64,000 bases of DNA from Boswellia sacra (Eukaryota; Streptophyta; Magnoliopsida; Sapindales; Burseraceae). The notes below the pieces were generated by a model, which ran no database searches, was not told the origin of the DNA, and saw nothing but the letters and a program-made list of their open reading frames with translations. The DNA is taken from the NCBI GenBank assembly GCA_013180625.2, contig SNVD02005071.1:156410-220409 (forward strand). Direction: 5' to 3'. Shown here one piece after another: positions 57,342 through 64,000 of this stretch (positions are counted from its first letter, which is position 1; each line of letters opens with the position of its first letter). A program made the translations under genes and the position numbers.

Positions 57342-58108
57342 TGTGAATTTAGGGCTTTTCGTGGAAGCGTTCAATCCGAGATAGTGACAAAATTATAATA
57401 AACCACAAGCAAGAAAATAAAGAATATAGGAACACCAGATTTATAGTGGATCGGTCAATCAAGCCTACGTCCACTTTGGAGATCTCAGCAGCAGCTTTAT
57501 TGCAATAAAAAATAATGGAGAAATACAAAAATATCAATAGCAATATCAAGGATTTTTCCTTATAGCCTCCTTATGCATATCGACAAGATAACCACCAATC
57601 TTTAATATATGTCTCCAAGGAAAGACTAACAGCCTTCCTATGTATATATCCTAATATATCACCAATTTATGATATATACTTTCAAAGAAAGACTAACAGA
57701 TAAGAACTTTCACTGATACCCAATCTATATTCATGATTTACAAACCCAAACCATAGCTTCCAAGATCATCCAAACATTGACGTCCTTGCCATCTCCCAAG
57801 ACTTTTAAAACGTTTAATAAGTCTTCTCTCTCACACAAGCTGCTGTATATTGTGTTGTGTTATTTTTCACTCATAATACAAGGTTTTATATAGGGCTAAG
57901 AGTTTCTTTCCTAGTCTAGCCATGATTCCTAGACTATAAGTACAATAAAAACTCTTGTTATTTCAGTTTTTTTGTACAACTATGAGTCACCTAAATGATC
58001 CTAATTAAAACAAATTACAATCAAACTCAACTTTCTAGTTTGATACAAATTCTAATTTGTTTTAATTCTAATCTAGAAACAAATCCTTTATTACTTAATA
58101 TTCTAACA
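57342..58108 (-). mobile_element. Probable solo LTR (minus strand)
   Basis: On -, it begins TGTTAGAATATTAAG (58108), has a TATA box TATATAAAA (about 57898-57890), a polyadenylation-like GCAATAAAGC (about 57507-57498) and a phrase gtggacgtaggcttgattg that recurs in many plant LTRs. It ends near CACA at 57342-57345. No primer site, gene or second repeat accompanies it. A matching 5-bp target duplication was not found. Confidence 0.55.
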
Positions 58109-58222
58109 TGACAAAAACACACATAAACTAAATTTTAAGAATTGACTTATTGAAGAAATAAGCATCTAGAAAAAAAAAAGTTTGAATGAATAATCCCACT
58201 AAAAAGAACATAAACCTGCCAA

Positions 58223-59359
58223 TAGGGATAGCAATTGTACCCGGGCGAGTCCAGGTACCTGACTCCCCTGCCCAGAATTGTCCGGGGAATTACCCGAAAT
58301 TCTGGGGATTAAAGCCGGGGACTAGGCTCCCCGACGCGGAATAGATATAAAAATACATTTTAGTTAATTTACGACAATATAAACAAGCAAACTGCCAAAA
58401 GGCTCGATAAAACTCGACAACACTTGATAGAGCTCGAGACGACTCGACATATAAGTGTTGAGTGTCAGATACATCTCTGACACTCGATGTCTTTAAAAAT
58501 AGACTGATATCGAGTGTCGGTTGTGAATCCGACACAACATACATGTAAACATCGAGTGTCAGATGCATCATCCGATACTCGACGACATGTAAGTGTCAAG
58601 TGTCGGATGCATTATCCGACAATCGACAACATATAAGTGTCGAGCGTCGATGCACATCCGACACTCGATGTCTTCAAAAATACACTGATAACGAGTATCG
58701 GTTGTGAATCCAACACAACATACATTTAAACATCGAGTGTCAGATGATGCATCAGACACTCGATGTATCATCTGACATGACTTGACATGTAAGTGTCGAG
58801 TGTCAGATGCATCCAACACTCAACGATTCATCCGACACTTGACACTTACATGTTGAGTCGTATCGGATGATGCATCTAACACTCGATATCGGTCTATTTT
58901 AGAAGACATCGAGTGTCAGATAAGTGTAGGATGACCCGACACTTGATATCGGTTTATTTTAGAAGACATCGAGTGTCAGATGAGTATCGGATGCATCATC
59001 TGACACTCGACACTTACATGTCGAGACTTGTCAGCGCTATCGAGTTTTTTCGAGTTTTGTCGAGCATTTTGGCAAGTTGCTTGTTTTAGCTTTTTTTTTT
59101 GTCTTTTTGCATCATATTAAACTATAACGGCCTTGTATTTGCTCGCAAAAACAAATATAAGTACAATTTTTTAAAAATAAAAAACAGAATTAAAAAATCC
59201 GGGTACATATCCGGGGAATTGAATTCCTCGGCCCCGGGTACATATCCCCAGCCTCAAAATTTTTGAGGAATTTTTCGGGGACGGGAATTAAAAAACCTTC
59301 TCAGGGCCGGGGCCGGGGATTGAGGTCCCCAGCCCGACCCTGGGTTTTTGCTATCCCTA
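58223..59359. mobile_element. Non-autonomous hAT element with a chimeric interior
   Basis: Perfect 8-bp target duplication CCTGCCAA (58215-58222 and 59360-59367). Ends TAGGGATAGCAATTGTACCC and, inverted, TAGGGATAGCAAAAACCCAG. GC-rich subterminal blocks (cccggggaatt types) occupy 58230-58340 and 59200-59345. Between them lies the inverted array at 58340-59150, whose outer parts match the DUF1985 intron. No transposase. Confidence 0.85.
58380..59065. repeat. Inverted array of TCGAGTGTCGGATGCATC-type motifs (copy 3, inside hAT)
   Basis: The left arm aacaagcaaactgcc...ggctcgataaaactcga and the right arm tcgagttttgtcgagcattt...ggcaagttgcttgt are inverted copies. Between them about 20 motifs alternate in orientation, e.g. 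acactcgatgt, cgagtgtcagatgcatc, catcgagtgtc. The whole segment can form a long imperfect hairpin. The right flank (inverted taacggccttgtatttg, gatgcaaaaagacaaa) matches the intron next to the DUF1985 exon at 6690-6760. Confidence 0.75.
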
Positions 59360-59367
59360 CCTGCCAA

Positions 59368-60654
59368 TAAGATGGCAAGCTCCAATATACAGGGAAATCA
59401 AATTAGAAGTTTAAATATAAATTTCCCATCTACTAGATCTAGAACTAAAATTCAAATAAGAAATGCAAAATCATCAAAATAATAGCTAGCTAGCATACTT
59501 ATTTGATGACAGTCATTTCTAGCTCACACGACTAAGATCTCCCAATTAAGTAATTAAATATTTTTGATTGATTCTTGCCTTTTATCCAGGGAAAGAAAAT
59601 GTAGCGCAAAAGCTGAAAAAATAGTTATTTTATCATGCTCCAGGTGCACCATAGATGTTTGTTTCACACGTTCTTCATATATTAAAGAATCAAACTATGC
59701 TTTATGACTCATTATTCAGCTCAACACATAAGTCAAGTGCATCATCACAAAATAAGACGATAAAATATTACGACGTTTGCTTTAAAATGATTTTAATTGT
59801 AGGTAAGATTATTTGCACTTAAAATATTATTTTTATAAATTCAATTTTTTAACAATAAACACTATCAAAATTAAAATTTTTTATTTTTAGTCAACATACC
59901 CTTCAAAATTCCTCAAATACATATGTTTTGTTTATAAAATTTAAAAAAAAAAATTATAAACGACAAACAAGATTATCAAGAGCATTAAACTCTTATTGAT
60001 CTGGGTTGTAGATTTAATCTGCAAAATTCTTTTTGCCAAGATTTAAAAATGTGAATGTGTTTGTCGGCTTTAATGATTGATGCTTGCCCGGCTTAAGTAT
60101 TTGAATTATTGCTCAGTTTCATCCAAGGGTTAAATGTTCAGAAGACTCGAGACAACAACACTTAGCAACAAGACATTACTGTCTGATAAGGTAAGGGCCA
60201 ACAACGGGAAATTTTCAGAAATAACCCGCCGCAAAATCCGATTTTTTTGTCTAACCCTCCCCGATAATTTTTTCATTCAAGTAACCTTCAACCCCTTAAA
60301 TTATCTAACTGCGCTAACTAACACTAACCATCACCATAACTCTCTCTCTCTCTCTAACTCTCCCATGGCTAACCTAACACTTAATGAACAAAAAAAAAAT
60401 ACATTAGATGAATGTAGATAGACTTTTCTAGTTTTTTATTTTAGAAATCGTGTTTTCTGCATTCGTATCTGTCTCTAAAAACTCAGAACTTCGACAATTG
60501 GATAGGATTTTGACACTTCTACATTTCGATTATCTAATTATCGAATCCTATCAAAAAACCGTTGAATTGTAGAGCCTTGTCGAACTTAGATGAATTTGTC
60601 GATCTGTCATCGAATCAATCGTCGAAGTGTCGAAGCATCATCAAATTCGTCGTT
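59368..60654. other. Intergenic DNA; no gene recognised
   Basis: Contains the LSNKT-like frame start at 60134-60200 related to 11177, then a patch with (CT)n at 60339-60353. An inverted pair (ttggataggattttga near 60498 and its partner tcgaatcctatcaaaa near 60540) follows. No coding frame is supported. Confidence 0.4.
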
Positions 60655-61033
60655 AAACTTCCAACTCAATAAAGAAAATAATATTAAATTACAGCGCTGA
60701 TTTGAATTTAATAAAAAAATAAAAAAAATCAATGACCATCAAAAGTAGGCATTTCTAATAAGAGATTACCACAACTAGTATTTAATTGATGACGAGCTAC
60801 AGCGGTCATAATATTTAAGCTTAAGAAATAATCGCCTTTTTATATACAAGAAGTCGGCATAGCTTTCCATTTGTTCCATGTTTCCAGTTTACTTAAGAAA
60901 TAATAACTTATTTGTAATCACCTATTTATTAAGTACAATATTTTCCTGCTTGGTTATACGTTTTAAAGCTAATTAACTTTAATATAGATCATCAAATAAT
61001 CCATCAGTAAAGAGTTTCAAAAGTAAGCGGGGA
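60655..61033. repeat. Non-coding repeat unit E, near copy of 9797-10185
   Basis: Begins aaacttccaactcaataaag and runs in parallel with unit D to agtttcaaaagtaagcgggg, with few substitutions and short A-run length changes. The copy ends where the primer-site array begins (61035). Confidence 0.75.
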
Positions 61034-61034
61034 T

Positions 61035-61154
61035 GATACCGGATCTTCGAGATATGGCTCTGATACCAATCTGATACCGGATTTTCGAGATATAGCTCTG
61101 ATACCAATCTGATACCGGATCTTCGAGATATGGCTCTGATAATAATCTGATACC
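61035..61154 (-). repeat. Triplicated 38-bp repeat containing an LTR-type primer binding site
   Basis: Three copies with period 38 starting at 61035, 61073 and 61111, each gataccggatcttcgagata, tggctctgataccaatct. On - each reads TTGGTATCAGAGCC, the initiator-tRNA primer site, perfect in the first (61057-61068), near-perfect in the second and decayed in the third. It lies just past the 3' LTR region of the gypsy element, where a primer site is not expected. Confidence 0.7.
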
Positions 61155-61256
61155 GGGCTGCTGGATTATAATAGATCAGGATAGGATCTTCAAGTTGATT
61201 ATCAACTCAACCAATGGCTGGAACAAATAAAATGGAACATAACAAACACTCTTTGA

Positions 61257-61434
61257 AAGGATAACAAGCTCACCACCAAAGTGAACACTAATGGGATACA
61301 GATAATTCACCACCCAAGGATGTCAACCAAGGATACAGGGCTTAAAGGGATAACAAGCTCACCACCAAAGTAAACACAAATGGGATACAGATAATTCACC
61401 ACCCAAGGATGTAAACCAAGGATACAGGGCTTAA
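61257..61434. repeat. Tandem duplication, period 89 bp, in the putative gypsy LTR
   Basis: Two copies of ataacaagctcaccaccaaa, gataattcaccacccaagga and accaaggatacagggcttaa, starting at 61261 and 61350 and differing at only a few bases. Confidence 0.8.
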
Positions 61435-61942
61435 ACTAACTCACCACTCTATGGAATCCACCAAGAGATACAGAGTTAAGGAGAAATCAGTATAAACACT
61501 GAAATTTCACTCAAATTTGAATTCCAAACTTCACTGCCTTGAATACACAACTTTAGAGCTTAAATAACTTGGAACAACCCTCCAAGCATAGGTAAAAGAC
61601 AATAATTAAATAATTTCAACAATTACAGCTCAACTACTACATTGACAACTGATTTATTAACTAAGACTCATAAGTAAACTCATTAGGTAATAAAGCATAA
61701 CCAACTAAGCTAGAAATTCAAATTTCAACCAACTAAGCAATCAAATTCAAATTCTAAAGTAGACTTTAATGCACCATTAACTATGAACCAGCTGTGAAGA
61801 GATAGTCATATATTCCTGCAGACAACTCCAAATGACACATTGACAAATGTGTTAGAAAGCTGACTTCAAGATCTCTTATAGCCACAAATCTTGACATTTA
61901 ATTCTTTGCACAGCAATACCAGTTCTTTTACGAAATTATCCC

Positions 61943-64000
61943 TCATTCTGGTTCATGTGCACTCCTGACCATTGTAACAATTTGCACCCCTTGATGATCT
62001 ATCTTGAATCCCATGGATTGCAACACTCCTGTGTCAAGCTCCCCTGGTTGAGAAAGACTCGACCTCGAGTCTTGCTTGTTGTTTTCACCAAGATAAGGAC
62101 TAAGATCAGAGATATTAAATGTGTTGGAAACACCATAATGCTCAGGTAGCTCAATTTTGTAAGCATTCTCTCCAATGCGTTGTAAGACTTTGAATGGTCC
62201 ATCAGCTCTAGGCTTCAACTTGGCATATTTGCCTGGAGGAAACCTTTCTTTTCTAAGGTGTATCCAAACTAGATCTCCTTCTTTGAACTCAGCATACTTC
62301 CGATGTTTGTTTGCTGCAGCTTTATACCTCTCATTTTGCTTCAAAATCTTCTCTCGAACTTGTTCATGTAGTTTCTTGATGTTCTTGGCTCTCTCCTCTG
62401 CATCACTGCTAAATTGAGTTTTGGAAGGAATAGGAGCTAAATCCAAAGGACTTATTGGATTCTTGCCATAAACAACCTCTAAAGGACTATGACCAGTGGT
62501 TTGACTTGATGATCTGTTGTAAGCAAACTCAACTTGAGGTACAACAAGATCCCATTGCCGTAAATTCTTACCAACATAACTCCTCAGAAGATTTCCCAAG
62601 CTTCTGTTGATAACTTCAGTTTGTCCATCTGTTTGGGGATGATGAGATGAACTAAAGTTAAGTGTAGTCCCAGCTTCTCCAAAGCGTTTCGCCAAAAATG
62701 AGATAAGAACTTTGGGTCACGTCTGAGACTATGGCCTTATGAATGCCATGCAATGTTCACAAGCCCTTGAAGTACAAATCGTCACGTGAAGTCGCATCAT
62801 TTGTCCTTGTTACAGGGGCAAATGAGCCATTTTAGAAAATCGGTCAACCACCACCATGATTGAATCTTTGTTTCGTTGTGTTCTAGGCAATCCCACCACA
62901 AAATCCAAGCTAACATCTTCCCATGGATCATTAGGAACATGTAATGGAGTGTACAAACCAGTGTTCTGCCCATGACTTTTTGCCACATGACAAATTGTAC
63001 ACCTCTTCAAGTGCTTCATCACATCCCTTTCCATCTTCGGCCAATAGAAGTTTTCCTTCACAATAGCAATAGTTTTGTCTCTCCAAAATGACCGATAATG
63101 AATAGCCAACTCCATGTGCTTCATTAAATGATTAGTTCTCGTCAAGGAACATTGAGGAATACACAATTGGTTTGCCTTGAGTAGATAACCATCCTGCAAA
63201 ACAAATTGGTTAATGAAACGCTTACAGTTACTCCATATTTTGCCAAAATCTGGATCATACTTGTAAAGCTCTTTTAAAACCTCAAACCCAACAACATTCA
63301 CTTGCATAGAGGTCAGCAAAGAATGTCTTCGGCTTAAGGAATCAGCCACCACATTTTGAACTCCAGATTTATGCTTGATGGTAAAGTTGAAAGCTTGAAG
63401 AAACACTACCCATCTAGCATGTCGAATATTAAGCTTCTGTTGGCTGTTGATGAACTTCAAAGCTTCATGGTCAGAAGATAGAACAAATGGTTTTGGCAAG
63501 AGATACTGACTCCAATGCTTCAAAGCTCGACAAATAGCATACAACTCTTTGTCATAAGTTGAGTACTTTTTGTGAGATGCATTCAATTTTTCACTAAAGA
63601 AAGCAATTGGTCTACGTTCTTGGCTAATAACAGCACCAATACCAATATTGGAAGCATCACATTCAACTTCAAAAACCTTGCTGAGATTTGGAGGTGATAA
63701 GATAGAAGCTTTTACCATCTTCTTTTTACTCACCAAAAGAGTTGGGACAGCACAAGGACTCCTGCTCTCCCTCACTAACTCTTTAGTGACAAGCTCATTA
63801 ACCTGCCGTTGTAATTCTTCATGTTCTGTAGGACTCATTCGATAGGCTGATTTAATTGGCAACACAGCACCTGGAACAAGATCAATGCAATGCTGTATGT
63901 CTCTCATTGGAGGAAGGCCTGGTGGTATCTCATCTGGTACAACATCATGGTATTCTTCAAGAAGATATTTCATCTCCAAAGGCGGTTCGTTACTAACTTC
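61943..64000 (-). pseudogene. Gypsy pol remnant with reverse-transcriptase core deleted
   Basis: Read on - from the window edge: the N-terminal reverse transcriptase lead (PGLPPMRDIQHCIDLVPGA, then SPCAVPTLLVSKK). It then jumps in frame to the connection region (LSKVFEVECDASNIGIGAVI) and RNase H (FSEKLNASHKKYSTYDKEL). The palm with the YxDD motif, about 200 residues, is absent. An integrase zinc-binding region (RCTICHVAKS) and integrase core start (PWEDVSLDFVVGLPRT, VVDRFSKMAHLPL) follow. Frame changes and stops lie between 62810 and 62695. The rest of the core (SSSHHPQTDGQTEVINRSLG) and the C-terminal domain (EGDLVWIHLRKERFPPGKYA) run to TGA 61943. Confidence 0.8.

Larger units (their letters stand above)
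61155..64000 (-). mobile_element. Ty3/gypsy LTR retrotransposon, 3' part, running off the window
   Basis: Polymerase remnants on - (61943-64000) are followed downstream by a region of about 750 bases (61155-61930) that I take as the LTR from position and repeat content; its exact ends are not fixed. The 5' part (gag, protease) lies beyond 64000. Confidence 0.65.

Noticed and set aside
57342..57390. TGACA repeats near both ends of the solo LTR as a target duplication
   Set aside because: The left TGACA lies 40 bases inside the proposed end, so it does not flank a TG...CA unit.
1..64000. tRNA, rRNA or other structured RNA genes
   Set aside because: No tRNA-like arms with conserved A/B boxes or rRNA sequence were recognised by eye; the tRNA-related strings seen are retrotransposon primer sites.

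Overview
The window is plant nuclear DNA, from a eudicot by its protein families, AT-rich and dominated by transposable elements. It carries spliced genes with GT-AG introns, Mutator-like, hAT, CACTA, copia and gypsy elements, and an ankyrin/PGG membrane protein of the ACD6/ITN1 type. Large ACD6-like families of this style are known in Citrus and other woody eudicots, but I cannot fix the species from sequence alone. No rRNA, tRNA or CRISPR array was seen.

Layout. (1) 1-6950: a truncated Mutator-like element of the ULP-carrying (KI/Kaonashi) type. It has a decayed MuDR-type transposase on + and a decayed DUF1985/Ulp1-protease gene on -. (2) 6954-18120: non-coding DNA built from diverged copies of one roughly 2 kb unit (A, D, B, C; a further piece, E, lies at 60655-61033), peppered with MITEs and foldbacks. 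(3) 20584-39426, minus strand: the one convincing host gene, an ankyrin-repeat protein with a C-terminal PGG four-helix membrane domain. I could place splice sites for eight exons plus one doubtful small exon; together they stay in frame for about 1540 codons. The first five or six exons are copies of one ankyrin module, all joined in phase 1. (4) One of its introns holds a copia element (25745-33537), which itself holds a CACTA-type element (28341-31025), which holds a MITE. (5) 42.4-43.45 kb: a TIR-flanked unit carrying a broken copy of TIM17. (6) 47443-54626: a second, 3'-truncated copia element, again with a CACTA-type element inside gag (48173-52144). It abuts directly on a second, protease-less copy of the DUF1985 gene (54652-56880, minus). 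(7) 57.3-59.4 kb: a solo LTR and a chimeric hAT element. (8) 61.0-64.0 kb: a gypsy element on the minus strand running off the window, with the reverse transcriptase core deleted in frame.

The main biological interest is the amplified ankyrin exon array, and an unusual inverted array of TCGAGTGTCGGATGCATC-like motifs. That array sits in an intron of the DUF1985 genes and again inside an unrelated hAT element. Nearly all transposon genes here are dead, broken by stops, frameshifts and deletions. All homology statements come from reading the sequence by eye; no database search was run.
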